A stretch of 64,000 nt of DNA from Sulfurovum sp. (GTDB lineage: Bacteria > Campylobacterota > Campylobacteria > Campylobacterales > Sulfurovaceae): assembly GCA_023955225.1 (NCBI GenBank), contig JAGSGJ010000006.1, positions 1 through 64,000 of the forward strand. Direction: 5' to 3'. Numbering within the stretch: position 1 is the stretch's first letter; each line of letters begins with the position of its first letter. This document shows, in pieces, positions 24,843-35,348 of this stretch. The translations under genes were made by a program, and so were the position numbers. The notes below the pieces were generated by a model that did no database searches, was not told the DNA's origin, and worked only from the letters and a program-made list of their open reading frames with translations.

Positions 24843-24848
24843 ATTATA
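24843..24848 (-). promoter_or_regulatory. -10 box of the rpmI-rplT promoter
   Basis: Minus strand GGGTATAATACC gives a perfect TATAAT. Start of transcription should be about 24836, just before the structured leader. Confidence 0.72.
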
Positions 24849-24929
24849 CCCAAAATATCTAAAAGATTTATAAATCTCTTCTATGCCGATATCTCTAACC
24901 CTATTTGTGCTAAAATCTATCTATTAAAA

Positions 24930-27875
24930 ATGAGGGTAAGCCTAGTGGATAAAGTGACCGAAATACTTTCTCAAAAAAAGAAACTTTTAACAGAGGTTTA
25001 TTTTGATTTACAAGTGTATTTTGAAGAAAAATATGGAAAAGATGCGCTGGTTTTAATGGAAATTGGGACTTTTTTTGAAGTCTATGAAGTAAATAACGAT
25101 GCACTAAAAGTAGGTAAAGCCAAAGAGATCGCTGAACTGCTTAACATCCAACTTACCCGTAAAAGCAAAGCCGTGTTGGAGAACTCGGTTTCCAATCCTC
25201 TTCTTGCAGGAGTCCCCGCTGTCTCTTTAGACCGCTATCTCTCCAGACTCATCTCTACCAAAAAATATACGATCATCGTCGTCAAGCAAAAAGGAGAGAT
25301 GCCAAATATCAAACGTTATGTATCAAACATCATCTCTCCGGGTACCAACTTTGAGTACCTAAGCGAACCCTCTGAAAACAACATCGTTTCTCTGCTCATA
25401 GATGAAAATGCCGGTATCTTCTCTGTGGGCTATGCTGCTATAGATGTGAGTACGGGTAAAACCATCTGTAATGAGATACACTCCACCAGAGATGACAAAA
25501 CGTATGCGCTGGATGAAGCTTTCAACCTTTTACAGACCTATACCACTTCAGAAGTTATCATCACACTTGACAGTAAAGAGATAGACAAAGATTGGATCGT
25601 GCACTATTTGGAACTCGAATCACTGCACTACTCAGTCAACACAAAACGCTTTAAAATACAATTTCAAAACGAACTCTTTACCCGTGTCTTCAACATCAAC
25701 TCTTTTCTTTCCAGCATTGAGTTTTTAGACCTTGAGAGACACCCTTATACTACAGAGTCTTTGGCTGTATTGATCGACTTCATTATAGAACATGATGAGA
25801 GTATCATAGAGAAGATGAACAAGCCGCAGTTCCTGGGGAGTAACCGTTATATGTACATCGGTAACAATGCCATGGAGCAACTTTCAGTTATCTCTCGTGA
25901 CCCTTCTGACATTACACTGCTTGACCTGATAGACAAAACGTCTACTGCTTTTGGAAAACGTCTTCTTAAAGAGCGACTGCTCAACCCTATATGCGATAAA
26001 GAGTTACTTGAAAAACGTTACAACCTCACAGAACTGTTACTGCCTAGCATTAATCGTTTTGAAACTCATTTGAAGCAGATCTATGACCTTGAGCGTATTA
26101 CACGACGTATAAAACTACGTAAACTGCACCCTGTAGAGCTTACGTATATCTCTATGTCTCTAGAAGCGATTCTGAAACTTCTTGAAGATGCGCAAAGCAA
26201 TGGTCTTGAGATAGATGACAATCTGTATGATGAAACACAAGAGATGCTTAAAGTCTTAAATGATACTTTTGAGTTAGATGTCTGTGCCAGGTTTCGCATA
26301 GAACAGATCAATGACAACCTTTTTAAAGATGGTATCTACCCTGCTATTGACAGCATTGTCAAGATACAGAAAAAAGAAGTGAACAAAATGGAAGATGTGG
26401 CCACTCATATTGAGTCACTCTTTGAAAAGGACAAACTCTTTTCAGGTACGGCCAAATATGCTACTGTTAGTTATTTGGAAAGCGAGGGGTACTTTCTCAA
26501 CCTTACAAAGAACCGCTTTACTCTTATAGAAAAGTCTCTCAAAGACTCTTTTGTCACCATTGACAACGAGCATCACTTTTTTAAAGATTTTCACTACAAG
26601 TACTTAAAAAATGCTGTCAAAGTACAGGCTCCTCTCTTTGAAGAGATCACGAGAAACTACGAAACATCCCAGATCAAACTTGTCTCACTCGTCAAACAAC
26701 GCTACATAGAGAGTCTTGATCTACTTGAAAACAGGTTTTCATTACTTCTTGACAAACTCATCGTCTTTATAGCGAACATAGATGTGGCTATTTCCAATGC
26801 CAAATGTACCAAAACGATGAACCTATCCCGTCCGATTCTAGAAGAGGGTAATTTCTATGAAGCGACTGCACTGCGCCATCCCATTATAGAATCTAATGAT
26901 GAGAGAGGTATCTATGTTCCTAATGATGTTTTTTTAGGAGCGAACAATGGTACAACACATAATCACATTACCCTCAATGCCAGTGATGGGGAAGATGTCT
27001 TAGGTACACTGTTGTATGGTATCAACTCTTCAGGAAAATCCTCATTGATGAAAAGTATAGGGATTTCAGTCGTACTTGCACAGGCTGGTTTTTTTGTACC
27101 TGCAGTGGAACTTCGTTTTGGACTCTATGACAAACTCTTTACACGTATCGTTTCACAAGACAACCTTTACAAAGGGCTGTCAACCTTTGCAGTTGAAATG
27201 ATGGAGCTCAAAAACATCTTTAACCGTGCAGATGAACGCTCTTTGGTCTTGGGTGACGAGATAAGCCAAGGGACAGAAACAGAATCTGCTCTTGCCATCG
27301 TTTCAAGTGCTATTTTAAAGCTTATCTCATTGAGATCGACCTTTATCTTTGCTACGCACTTACACCAGCTAGGAAGCATTCTTCAGCTGCAAAACCTGAA
27401 ACATCTTATCTTCTTGCATTTGGGTATCAAGTATGATGAAAGTAATGATACCCTCATCTATAACCGTGTATTGCAGTTAGGGATGGGAGACAGTCTTTAC
27501 GGACTGGAATTTGCAAAGTCATTACATATGGACAGTGAATTTCTCCAAATGGCACAAAGCATACGAGAGAACCTGAATCATGGTGGCAGTGACATTAAAA
27601 AATTACGCAGACAAAAAAGTAGTAAATATAATAAAAACCTTTACCTAAGCAAGTGTGCCCTATGTGAAGAGAGTGTAGAAGATGTCCATCATATCGCTGA
27701 ACAGAAGCAGGCAAATCAAGAAGGCCAGATAGACCACTTCCACAAAAACCATAAATACAACCTCATCCCTCTATGTAAAAAGCATCATAACCTGGTACAT
27801 GAGGGAAAGATTACTATATCTGGATTTGTGATGACGAGTGAGGGTTTAAAATTGCATTATGAGATTAAGAACTAA
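24930..27875 (+). CDS. MutS7-type MutS with C-terminal HNH endonuclease domain
   Basis: A 981-residue MutS homologue. The N-terminus has the mismatch-reading F-x-E motif ([11 protein letters not shown], about residues 44-54). Lever and clamp domains follow. The ATPase has Walker [10 protein letters not shown] from residue 697, and Walker B/signature [15 protein letters not shown]. After a linker comes an HNH domain from Cys909: [18 protein letters not shown]. This architecture is MutS7, known from some Campylobacterota, giant viruses and octocoral mitochondria. A mismatch-recognition plus cutting function in one protein is inferred. ATG 24930 lacks a ribosome-binding site; GTG 24945 with GAGG upstream is an alternative start. 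Confidence 0.9.
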   Translation: MRVSLVDKVTEILSQKKKLLTEVYFDLQVYFEEKYGKDALVLMEIGTFFEVYEVNNDALKVGKAKEIAELLNIQLTRKSKAVLENSVSNPLLAGVPAVSLDRYLSRLISTKKYTIIVVKQKGEMPNIKRYVSNIISPGTNFEYLSEPSENNIVSLLIDENAGIFSVGYAAIDVSTGKTICNEIHSTRDDKTYALDEAFNLLQTYTTSEVIITLDSKEIDKDWIVHYLELESLHYSVNTKRFKIQFQNELFTRVFNINSFLSSIEFLDLERHPYTTESLAVLIDFIIEHDESIIEKMNKPQFLGSNRYMYIGNNAMEQLSVISRDPSDITLLDLIDKTSTAFGKRLLKERLLNPICDKELLEKRYNLTELLLPSINRFETHLKQIYDLERITRRIKLRKLHPVELTYISMSLEAILKLLEDAQSNGLEIDDNLYDETQEMLKVLNDTFELDVCARFRIEQINDNLFKDGIYPAIDSIVKIQKKEVNKMEDVATHIESLFEKDKLFSGTAKYATVSYLESEGYFLNLTKNRFTLIEKSLKDSFVTIDNEHHFFKDFHYKYLKNAVKVQAPLFEEITRNYETSQIKLVSLVKQRYIESLDLLENRFSLLLDKLIVFIANIDVAISNAKCTKTMNLSRPILEEGNFYEATALRHPIIESNDERGIYVPNDVFLGANNGTTHNHITLNASDGEDVLGTLLYGINSSGKSSLMKSIGISVVLAQAGFFVPAVELRFGLYDKLFTRIVSQDNLYKGLSTFAVEMMELKNIFNRADERSLVLGDEISQGTETESALAIVSSAILKLISLRSTFIFATHLHQLGSILQLQNLKHLIFLHLGIKYDESNDTLIYNRVLQLGMGDSLYGLEFAKSLHMDSEFLQMAQSIRENLNHGGSDIKKLRRQKSSKYNKNLYLSKCALCEESVEDVHHIAEQKQANQEGQIDHFHKNHKYNLIPLCKKHHNLVHEGKITISGFVMTSEGLKLHYEIKN

Positions 27876-27934
27876 AGTTCAGTGCACGTGAGGAACGCAA
27901 TTCAGAATCGCACAAAGAAGATTAAAATTGAATT

Positions 27935-28036
27935 AAATAGGTTTATAGTGCATGAGATTACGCTGGAGATTTAAAAGCTGTACTAATGGTACAGCGTTAA
28001 ATATCCAGCAGAAGGTTAGGTACTATAAACCTATTT
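27935..28036. terminator. Bidirectional terminator with nested hairpin between mutS7 and infC
   Basis: Outer arms AAATAGGTTTATAGT (27935-27949) and ACTATAAACCTATTT (28022-28036) are perfectly complementary and followed by a T-run on the plus strand. Inside is a second long hairpin: CTGGAGATTTAA, GCTGTAC-TAATG-GTACAGC, TTAAATATCCAG. The 3' arm overlaps the last codons of infC. It is longer than an ordinary terminator (about 102 nt). Confidence 0.8.
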
Positions 28037-28579
28037 TTTAAGTGGTGTTACGTACATATTGATGTAACGTCCCTCTTGCGAAGGTTTACTTTCTAGATTC
28101 CCGAGATCTTCAAGCATAGGCCAGACACGATTGAGAACATCTACACCCCATTCAGGGTTTGCCATTTCACGTCCTCTAAGGAAAACACGAAGTTTTACGT
28201 GCTTCCCTTTCTCTAAGAACTCTCTGGCATGTTTTACTTTGTAGTTGATGTCATTTTCAGCGATTTTACAAGAAAATTTTACTTCTTTAACATCTATGAT
28301 CTTTTGGTTCTTTCTTGCTTCTTTTTTCTTCTTTTCAAGTTCGTACTTGTGTTTCCCGTAATCCATGATTTTAGCAACAGGAGGTTTTGCATCCGGGGAC
28401 ATAAGAACAAGGTCTAACCCTTTTTCTTCTGCAATTTTCATCGCTTCATCTTTAGAAATGATTCCAAACTGTTCGCCATCGTCACCTAATACTCTAAGCT
28501 CATTGATTCTAATAGCATCATTCATGATGGTATCATCAGGTTTTTTTCGACCTCTGTTTCTATCGTGTTGTTTACTCAA
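28031..28579 (-). CDS. infC: Translation initiation factor IF-3
   Basis: IF-3 checks start-codon/initiator-tRNA pairing on the 30S subunit. The 182-residue protein has the N-domain opening [21 protein letters not shown] and the C-domain RNA-contact segment [20 protein letters not shown]. The start is TTG (28579), overlapping the thrS stop as TTGA, with AAGAAGG upstream in thrS. IF-3 discriminates against non-AUG-like starts, and infC genes often use rare starts for self-control. An internal ATG at 28525 is less likely because it lacks such a site. Confidence 0.95.
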   Translation of the reverse strand: MSKQHDRNRGRKKPDDTIMNDAIRINELRVLGDDGEQFGIISKDEAMKIAEEKGLDLVLMSPDAKPPVAKIMDYGKHKYELEKKKKEARKNQKIIDVKEVKFSCKIAENDINYKVKHAREFLEKGKHVKLRVFLRGREMANPEWGVDVLNRVWPMLEDLGNLESKPSQEGRYINMYVTPLKK

Positions 28580-30390
28580 ATTTTACCTTCTTGAAGTTGT
28601 TGTGTTAATTTTACCATAAATTCATCTTGTGTAAGATTATACTGTTCTTTGGCTCTTCTGTCACGGATTGCTACCGTTTTATTTGCTACTTCTTCATCTC
28701 CGATGATGACTACGTACGGTACACGCTGCTTTTCCGCGTTACGTACACGTTTGTTAAGAGAGTCATTCTTGTCATACACATCTGCATCGATATCTTGATA
28801 AAGAAGCTCAGCCTTAAGCTTATTGGCATATTCGACATGCGTATCTGCAATCGGTACAAAGATCACTTGTACTGGTGACAAGAAGAAAGGAAACTCTCCT
28901 GCATAATGCTCAGTCAAGATAGCGATGAAACGCTCAAATGAACCTAAAATGGCTCTGTGTATCATCACTGGATTGTGGCGTTCGTTGTCTTCACCCACAT
29001 ACTCTGCATCAAAGCGGGAAGGGAGGTTGAAGTCTACCTGTACCGTACCACACTGCCATTTACGTCCAAGTGCATCTGTGATCTTCACATCGATCTTAGG
29101 TCCGTAGAATGCTCCGCCACCCTCATCGATAGTATAAGGCAAGTTATTCTCAGTCAATGCATCTTTGATTCCGTCTGTCGCCAATTCCCATACATCATCA
29201 TCACCAATGGCTTTTTCCGGTTTGGTCGCAACTTCCATTGTATAGTCAAAGTTAAAGAGCTTCATCACTGAATCAACAAATTCAACCACTTCTAAAATAA
29301 CCGATTTTATCTGGTCTGGTGTACAGAAGATATGCGCATCATCCTGAGCAAACTCACGCACTCTCAGTAATCCGTGAAGTACCCCTGATTTTTCATGTCT
29401 ATGTACCGTTCCGTATTCATAATAACGTAAAGGCAAGTCTCTATAACTTTTTCCTGCAGCCTTAAAAATCTGGATATGCCCGATACAGTTCATAGGTTTC
29501 AATCCATATTCTTGATCATCCACTGTAGTAAGGTACATGTTCTCACCGTAACATGCAAAGTGCCCTGAAGTGTGCCACATCTGTGATTTGAGTATCTCAG
29601 GACCACGTACAGGCTCATAGCCTCTCATACGGTGTGCTTTATGTAAGATCGCTTCAAGCTTATTTCTCAGTCTTGCACCTTTTGGTAACCAGAAAGGAAG
29701 GCCTGCTCCTGCTTCTTCATTAAACATGAAGAGGTCCATTTCGTTACCTATCTTACGGTGGTCACGTTTTTTGGCTTCTTCCAGCATCGTCATATGTGAT
29801 TTAAGTGCTTCTTTGTCTGCAAAAGCAATACCGTAGATACGCGTAAGCATTTCAGCATTTTCATCACCGCCAAGGTATGCACCTGCTACACGTGTGAGTT
29901 TAAAGTTATGCAAAAAACGAAGTGCCGGCACGTGAGGTCCACGACATAGGTCTTCAAATTCACCTTGCTTGTAGATAGACATCGTATCATCTGTGATACG
30001 AGACATTACTTTTTGTTTCAAGTCATCCTCTGCAAACTTTTCTAAAGCTTCTGCTTTACTCATCTCGTACTTCTCTATCTTGTACTTTTTCTTGATGAGC
30101 TCTTTCATCTTCTTTTCGATGGGTTTAAGGTCTTCTTCCCCTATCTTCTCATCTACTCTAAAGTCATAGTAAAACCCTTCATCTACTACTGGACCCACAA
30201 AAAACTGTGAGTTAGGATAAAGTTCTGTGATAGCCTGTGCCATAAGGTGTGCTGTCGAGTGACGTACTATCTCTAAAGATGCTTCAGAGTTGTCATACTC
30301 TATGGGTGTTGCTGTACAGTTTTCCCCTGCACTCTGTGTATCTATGATATTGCCTTGGTCATCTATGTAACCAATAAGATTTTCGCTCAA
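28576..30390 (-). CDS. thrS: Threonyl-tRNA synthetase
   Basis: ThrRS charges tRNA-Thr. The 604-residue product lacks most of the N-terminal TGS domain of E. coli ThrRS (642 residues), which is common in this lineage. The editing domain has RHSTAHLMA (about 43-51). The class II core has motif 2-like [15 protein letters not shown] and zinc-site Cys in [10 protein letters not shown]. The C-terminal anticodon domain is present. It is the first gene of thrS-infC, with a 4-base overlap. Confidence 0.96.
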   Translation of the reverse strand: MSENLIGYIDDQGNIIDTQSAGENCTATPIEYDNSEASLEIVRHSTAHLMAQAITELYPNSQFFVGPVVDEGFYYDFRVDEKIGEEDLKPIEKKMKELIKKKYKIEKYEMSKAEALEKFAEDDLKQKVMSRITDDTMSIYKQGEFEDLCRGPHVPALRFLHNFKLTRVAGAYLGGDENAEMLTRIYGIAFADKEALKSHMTMLEEAKKRDHRKIGNEMDLFMFNEEAGAGLPFWLPKGARLRNKLEAILHKAHRMRGYEPVRGPEILKSQMWHTSGHFACYGENMYLTTVDDQEYGLKPMNCIGHIQIFKAAGKSYRDLPLRYYEYGTVHRHEKSGVLHGLLRVREFAQDDAHIFCTPDQIKSVILEVVEFVDSVMKLFNFDYTMEVATKPEKAIGDDDVWELATDGIKDALTENNLPYTIDEGGGAFYGPKIDVKITDALGRKWQCGTVQVDFNLPSRFDAEYVGEDNERHNPVMIHRAILGSFERFIAILTEHYAGEFPFFLSPVQVIFVPIADTHVEYANKLKAELLYQDIDADVYDKNDSLNKRVRNAEKQRVPYVVIIGDEEVANKTVAIRDRRAKEQYNLTQDEFMVKLTQQLQEGKI

Positions 30391-30523
30391 ATTAACCCTT
30401 TGTGTTATCGCAACCTACAATGTTGCGTTAAAAATGCAATTATTATAGCTAAAAGTTGGATAGAAAGAAATTAATATAGAGAAGTCGAAAAGTGAAAGGT
30501 GGATATTTTTTCGGAGAGCATAC

Positions 30524-30952
30524 TTAATCGTTTAATATTTTTACCAATCCCATAGGTGCATATGCAGCCATTGGTCCCCCTGCTACCCATTTTTTCATAG
30601 CAAGTTTGCCTCTTAACGCATAATGACAACCCTCATCTGTTTTCCTGATCTCAGTAGAGTATTTTACTAATGCTTTGGCATCTTCTTCATTATTATCTGC
30701 AAAATTTTTTGATAAGTACTGGGTGTGTATTTTAAGTTTATCTTTCTCATTGAGTTCATAAGCTTTGGCAATATGGTCCAGGACTCCTGTAAAATAACCA
30801 AAGATCATTGGGTGCTTGCTCTTATCATCAAGCAGGAATGGATTATTCATTTTGGGCATGGCAAGAGAAGCTTCTGTGAAGGCATTTAACTCTCCATAGA
30901 TCTTTTCATAAGGTACTGTATCTTTCGTTTTTAGAAAGTCAAATAGTCCCAA
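30524..30952 (-). CDS. Conserved-looking hypothetical protein
   Basis: A 142-residue protein beginning MGLFDFLKTKDTVPYEKIYG, without signal peptide or membrane helix. Mixed helical composition, with two near-C-terminal hydrophobic stretches (WVAGGPMAAYAPMGLVKIL). It stands alone between thrS and a tRNA. The MGLFDFLK start is shared by many unrelated cytoplasmic proteins. I recognise no family and assign no function. Confidence 0.65.
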   Translation of the reverse strand: MGLFDFLKTKDTVPYEKIYGELNAFTEASLAMPKMNNPFLLDDKSKHPMIFGYFTGVLDHIAKAYELNEKDKLKIHTQYLSKNFADNNEEDAKALVKYSTEIRKTDEGCHYALRGKLAMKKWVAGGPMAAYAPMGLVKILND

Positions 30953-31098
30953 AACAACCCCTCTTAATTAATTCAACATGAATACTATATCATAAAAATG
31001 TCAAATTATGTCAAATACTTTCATGCGATACAAAATACATTTCAATATGGGGAGTTACGACAAGTCTTGGAAAAGATACGTTTTATGGGAGGAGTTAA

Positions 31099-31173
31099 TG
31101 GTGCTCGATACAAGATTCGAACTTGTGACCACCTCCATGTCATGGAGGCACTCTACCGCTGAGTTAATCGAGC
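31099..31173 (-). tRNA. tRNA-Val (anticodon GAC)
   Basis: A 75-nt tRNA with encoded CCA. Acceptor GCTCGAT pairs with ATCGAGC. The anticodon stem CCTCC/GGAGG encloses ATGACAT, giving GAC. It decodes GUC/GUU. Outside it, the 275-base gap 30953-31227 shows nothing clear. Confidence 0.96.
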
Positions 31174-31227
31174 ACAGTTTGTTATAGGTTGGAAGTATAG
31201 CTAACAGATACTTAAAAATGAGGCGAC

Positions 31228-31863
31228 TTAATCCTGGCAAACCCAGGCGCTCTCTGAACAGAGTTTATCGAGATATTCACTCGCTTCGCTTTTACCTGAA
31301 ATTAATGCTTTTTTGAAGTTGTCATACGCTTTCATTTTGTCATGTGTGATACCTTCTCCCCATGCATACAATACTGCTACATTTACCTGTGCAGAACTGT
31401 CACCCATACTTGCTGCTTTTTGAAAGAGTTCAAATGCCTTTTGCTGATCCTGCTTTACCCCTTTACCTTCCATATATAAAGAGGCAAGATTGTTATAGGC
31501 TTGCATGATGCCAGCTTCCACTGCTTTTTCATACCAGTATCTTGCTTTTTCATACCCATGGGCATCGGTTTCTCCAGCCGTATGATATAGTTTTGCTAAA
31601 TTATACTGTGCAGGGGCATTCTCCTGTTTTGCCGCCTTTTCATACCACTTTTTTGCTTTGGCAAGATCTTTTTGTACCCCTTTTCCATTCGCATAAATAA
31701 GCCCAACATTGTACTGTGCTTTTGCATCATCTTTTTTAGCCAAGGAATAAAAGGTATTCAGTGCTTTGATGTAACCGCCATTGCTATAGTCTTCTACAGC
31801 TTGATTAAAATCATTGGAGAAGAGACTGACTGTAGCGATGATAAAAATAGATAAATATTTCAT
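31228..31863 (-). CDS. Sel1-repeat (TPR-like) secreted protein
   Basis: A 211-residue protein with a signal peptide (MKYLSIFIIATVSLFSNDF) and four to five Sel1-like repeats of about 36 residues (for example AQYNVGLIYANGKGVQKDLAKAKKWYEKAA and the following copies). The C-terminal part has two cysteines (LCSESAWVC). It resembles the Helicobacter cysteine-rich (Hcp) family, which is rich in such repeats, but with few cysteines. Likely periplasmic protein-protein contact role. It lies 27 bases after dapF in transcription order. Confidence 0.85.
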   Translation of the reverse strand: MKYLSIFIIATVSLFSNDFNQAVEDYSNGGYIKALNTFYSLAKKDDAKAQYNVGLIYANGKGVQKDLAKAKKWYEKAAKQENAPAQYNLAKLYHTAGETDAHGYEKARYWYEKAVEAGIMQAYNNLASLYMEGKGVKQDQQKAFELFQKAASMGDSSAQVNVAVLYAWGEGITHDKMKAYDNFKKALISGKSEASEYLDKLCSESAWVCQD

Positions 31864-31890
31864 AATTTCCTCTTTAAAATAACAGATACA

Positions 31891-32637
31891 TTATATCAAG
31901 GTCTCAGCAACAAACGTCTTAGTTACCTTGCCTCCAAACCTGTAAACACCCTCTTCATAGCTCACATAGAGTTCCTCTCCGCTTGTGGGATGTACTTTCA
32001 CCTTATCAGAGACCTTTCCTTCTTTGTGGTTACGGATGAAACACGCTACCATCCCTGTTCCACATGCCAATGTTTCATCTTCCACGCCACGCTCATAAGT
32101 ACGGACATACAAAACATCATCTTTCACCATACAAATATTCACATTACAGTTATACTTGTGACGTAAAACGCGTGCTTCTTCTATGTTAAAGTCATCAATG
32201 TTGTCACGTACTGCAATAAGATGGGGCACACCTGAATTGATCAGCCACCAATGTTCTCCATACTCTTCTACATCTTTACTGATGATCTCTGGAGGGACCA
32301 TATCACTTACCACATAGAGACCATTAATGGTAGCACGAATCACACCTGCTCCAGTTAGGAACTCTGCTTTATTGTCTTTGGCAATACCTTTTTCCAGCGC
32401 AAAGTGGGCTACCGCTCTACTTCCATTACCGCACATATCTGCAACACTCCCGTCTGCATTATAAAATTCCCATTCAAAATCATATTTAGGATGTGGCAAA
32501 ACGACTATAAGACCATCTGCTCCTACACCATTTTGTCTATGGCAGAGTTTTTTGGCAAGTTCTGATCTATCAGCCTTTTTTTGTGCCACGAACATTACAA
32601 AATCATTACCGCTGGCTGAATATTTAGTCACTGTCAT
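31891..32637 (-). CDS. dapF: Diaminopimelate epimerase
   Basis: DapF interconverts LL- and meso-diaminopimelate for lysine and peptidoglycan synthesis. The 248-residue product has the two catalytic cysteine motifs: MCGNGSRA (about 72-79) and ACGTGMVAC (about 190-198). It starts MTVTKYSASGNDFVMF, typical for the family. It overlaps coaE by 14 bases, showing co-transcription. Slightly shorter than E. coli DapF (274). Confidence 0.96.
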   Translation of the reverse strand: MTVTKYSASGNDFVMFVAQKKADRSELAKKLCHRQNGVGADGLIVVLPHPKYDFEWEFYNADGSVADMCGNGSRAVAHFALEKGIAKDNKAEFLTGAGVIRATINGLYVVSDMVPPEIISKDVEEYGEHWWLINSGVPHLIAVRDNIDDFNIEEARVLRHKYNCNVNICMVKDDVLYVRTYERGVEDETLACGTGMVACFIRNHKEGKVSDKVKVHPTSGEELYVSYEEGVYRFGGKVTKTFVAETLI

Positions 32638-33223
32638 TAAGTATCTCCTCTTTTACACGTTCACATTCTTTTTCTAATTGCGTAAGTGTACCACTATTAT
32701 CTATAACATAGGTAGCCAGCTTACGTTTTTGTTCTACAGGTATTTGTGTCTCTATTCGATTAAGTGCTTCCTCTTTAGTGTAGCCCTCACGTTGCATAAG
32801 ACGTTCAAGCTGTTGCTCTTTTGTTGTATAGACCACTAACGATTTTTTGATAGGATACCTTCCACCCTCAAAGAAGAGAGGAATATCAATAAAATAGGGC
32901 TTTCCCAATCTGTCCTGATCGATAGAGAGACGTTCGATCTCCTCATAGATAAGCGGATGAAGCAATGCTTCAAGTTCTTTACGTTTACTGCTATCAGCAA
33001 ATACAATGGCCCCTAAAGCTTTTCTATCTACTTTCTCTTCCTTCACACATTCTTCACCAAACATATCCGCTATTGCCTGATGCTGTTCATCAAGAATCTG
33101 ATGGGCGATCTTATCGGCATCTATGATATGAAAACCCGAAGCCTCAAGCAGTTTTACTGTCGAACTTTTCCCCGTAGCGATACTTCCCGTAAGGACAATA
33201 GCATACTTAAAAGCCATTACCAT
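32624..33223 (-). CDS. coaE: Dephospho-CoA kinase
   Basis: CoaE phosphorylates dephospho-CoA in the last step of CoA synthesis. The 199-residue product has the P-loop GSIATGKSST (about 13-22), the DADKIAHQ segment and the family LID-like region. It starts with ATG GTA ATG, so the exact start may be two codons later. It overlaps the upstream L,D-transpeptidase gene by 7 bases and dapF by 14. These overlaps place it in one operon with cell-wall genes. Confidence 0.95.
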   Translation of the reverse strand: MVMAFKYAIVLTGSIATGKSSTVKLLEASGFHIIDADKIAHQILDEQHQAIADMFGEECVKEEKVDRKALGAIVFADSSKRKELEALLHPLIYEEIERLSIDQDRLGKPYFIDIPLFFEGGRYPIKKSLVVYTTKEQQLERLMQREGYTKEEALNRIETQIPVEQKRKLATYVIDNSGTLTQLEKECERVKEEILNDSD

Positions 33224-34890
33224 TTTCTATAAGACTGAAGTTGCATATTGTCATAGCCGTATATATCATTTCTAAACTGAAGCACTCCATCATAATCTAC
33301 ATAAGCAGTCAAATAAACAACGTCCACGGGGACCCTATCTGTTAAAGTCAAAAACTCTTTTCTCGTGCTCTTGAGTCTCTCTTGTGCCTTCTCAAAATCT
33401 ACTGTGTCATTAAAGGTAGAAAATGTTTCCAGCAGTTCTATGGGTTGAGAAAGACGGATACATCCGTGACTGAATGCTCTGACATTCCTCTTAAAAAGGC
33501 TTTTAGCCGGTGTGTCATGCATATACACATGAAATGGGTTAGGGAAAAGGAACTTTACCTTTCCTAAGGCATTTGTCGTGCCTGGGACTTGGGCAAAACG
33601 ATATGGCACAGTTTTACTGTAACGGTATTGCCCCCAGTTCACAGAACTGGCACTTACTTTTCTTGCATCTTTCCCCCAGCCTGTATGTATCTCTATATCT
33701 TCTTTTACCATTGCATTAGGGTCTTTAAATATCTTAGGGATCATCTCTTTTTGGATAATACTCTTAGGTACGTTCCAGTGAGGGTTCAGAACAATCGTTT
33801 GTACAGTGTTAGAGAAAATAGGTGTAGGGTTTTTTCTTTTCCCTGTGATCACCTTCATTTGTAGACGCAAGGCATTGTCTTCTTCAAAAAAGAGTGTAAA
33901 TGCAGGAATATTGATTATGATGTGTCGTTTTGCATTACGTTCATGGAGCCATTTGATACGATCAAGATTTAAACGCATCTGTTCGATTCGCTTTTCTATC
34001 GGCACATTGAGAGCGGACATAGTTTTTTTACCTATAACACCTTCATCTTCCAGCCCATGGCGTTTCTGAAAATGGACTATGGCCTCTTTTAAACATGTAT
34101 CATAGAGATTTACTTCCTTGCTGCTACAAGTACCGTAATCTCCTGTAATACGGAGCCTCTCTCTTAAGTGGGGGACAACCTCATGGGATTCACCTGGTTT
34201 CAATGTCCCTTTAAATGACACGGATGGCCATCCGCCATTTTTTTGCAGTTCTAAGTACTTGATAAGAGACTCTCGAAGTTCTTTGTAACGATACTCTTTA
34301 GGTGTTGCTTGGGCAAACAGTTCTGATAAGCTACCACTCATCGCTGCAGTTTCAACGAGTGACAGTGGACCAAATTTAGGTCTATGTGTAACCCACGCTG
34401 CATGTATATCTTGTGCTTTAAGATTATAGAGTCTGTCTTTAAATGCGCCCCAGTTAATGCTTCCATACAGCGTATAATCTGCATACCCTTTATAGAGTTG
34501 TGAGATTTTAAATTCAAGAGCTACTTTCTGAGACACTGTGCCATTTAAAGCATAAATATCTCGGGCTTTTTGTTCTAAACGAGCAGCATACTGATAGAGT
34601 TCAGAAGTAGTCTCAAGGGTTTTATCTTTTCTGATTTGTTTAAAAAGTTCTTTACTGAAAGAAGAAATAGAATCCTCATCTATCCATACTGGGACAAAAA
34701 AAAGACGTGTATATAATTGTTTTAAGAAGCTGTTTGGAGGCTTTTTTTGCAGTGCATCGATCATCACTGTCGATGCAACTTCATGAAATCCCAAATTGGT
34801 ATTTGCATGTACACCTTGAGTGAAGATAGAAGTAAAAATAAGCCCGAGGCTTATACATAAATGTCTAACTCTATATTTTATTCTTTTCAT
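33217..34890 (-). CDS. L,D-transpeptidase (YcbB/LdtD-like)
   Basis: A 557-residue secreted cell-wall enzyme. A signal peptide (about 1-29, ending GVHA) is followed by a helical region, a peptidoglycan-binding domain (about 228-295, with CLKEAIVHFQKRHGLEDEGVIG) and a YkuD catalytic domain (about 315-500). The active-site motif is HGCIRLS with Cys477. It makes or edits 3-3 crosslinks or attaches proteins to peptidoglycan. It heads a ldt-coaE-dapF overlap set. The 226-base gap 34891-35116 shows one terminator-like hairpin only. Confidence 0.92.
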   Translation of the reverse strand: MKRIKYRVRHLCISLGLIFTSIFTQGVHANTNLGFHEVASTVMIDALQKKPPNSFLKQLYTRLFFVPVWIDEDSISSFSKELFKQIRKDKTLETTSELYQYAARLEQKARDIYALNGTVSQKVALEFKISQLYKGYADYTLYGSINWGAFKDRLYNLKAQDIHAAWVTHRPKFGPLSLVETAAMSGSLSELFAQATPKEYRYKELRESLIKYLELQKNGGWPSVSFKGTLKPGESHEVVPHLRERLRITGDYGTCSSKEVNLYDTCLKEAIVHFQKRHGLEDEGVIGKKTMSALNVPIEKRIEQMRLNLDRIKWLHERNAKRHIIINIPAFTLFFEEDNALRLQMKVITGKRKNPTPIFSNTVQTIVLNPHWNVPKSIIQKEMIPKIFKDPNAMVKEDIEIHTGWGKDARKVSASSVNWGQYRYSKTVPYRFAQVPGTTNALGKVKFLFPNPFHVYMHDTPAKSLFKRNVRAFSHGCIRLSQPIELLETFSTFNDTVDFEKAQERLKSTRKEFLTLTDRVPVDVVYLTAYVDYDGVLQFRNDIYGYDNMQLQSYRKW

Positions 34891-35070
34891 TGACCTTCCA
34901 TTTCATCATTCGTCATACAAGAGTATATCAAAAAATTTATACAAAATTATTTTCATAGCTTAGACATAATCCTTAAAATCTGTAATTTGCAAATATCCTA
35001 AGGTTTTAAAAGGCCAGATCTTCCTTCTCAACATCAGAGTAGATTGCTGAAAAGTTGACTGAGTCATTAT

Positions 35071-35090
35071 AAATAATGAGCCCATTATTT
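35071..35090 (-). terminator. Hairpin after feoA
   Basis: AAATAATG-GGCT-CATTATTT (minus strand) just after the feoA stop, followed by a modest AT-rich tail. Probable terminator of feoBA. Confidence 0.55.
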
Positions 35091-35116
35091 CCTTGTTTAT
35101 GCTTTTTACTCAAATT

Positions 35117-35347
35117 TTAATTATCTATTTGTTCTATTTCTATTTTGCTTGCTTCATCTGCACGCAATGCAATAAGCGTTGAGCCTACTTCTATCTCCAT
35201 GGTCTGCTTGGCAATAGAACACCCCTTGATCAGCAGTGCTTCCCCACGCATCACACCAAAAGAGGTCAATCTGTCTTTTAATGCTTTGTCTGCATGAATC
35301 TTAACAATCTCTGCTTTGTCACCTTTATGTAAATCACTTAACACCAT
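35117..35347 (-). CDS. feoA: FeoA-domain protein
   Basis: A 76-residue SH3-like FeoA protein that supports ferrous iron uptake by FeoB. The opening MVLSDLHKGDKAEIVKIHAD and the LKDRLTSFGVMRGEALLIKG segment are typical. It begins one base after the feoB stop. Order feoB-feoA is reversed from E. coli feoABC. Confidence 0.92.
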   Translation of the reverse strand: MVLSDLHKGDKAEIVKIHADKALKDRLTSFGVMRGEALLIKGCSIAKQTMEIEVGSTLIALRADEASKIEIEQIDN

Positions 35348-35348
35348 C

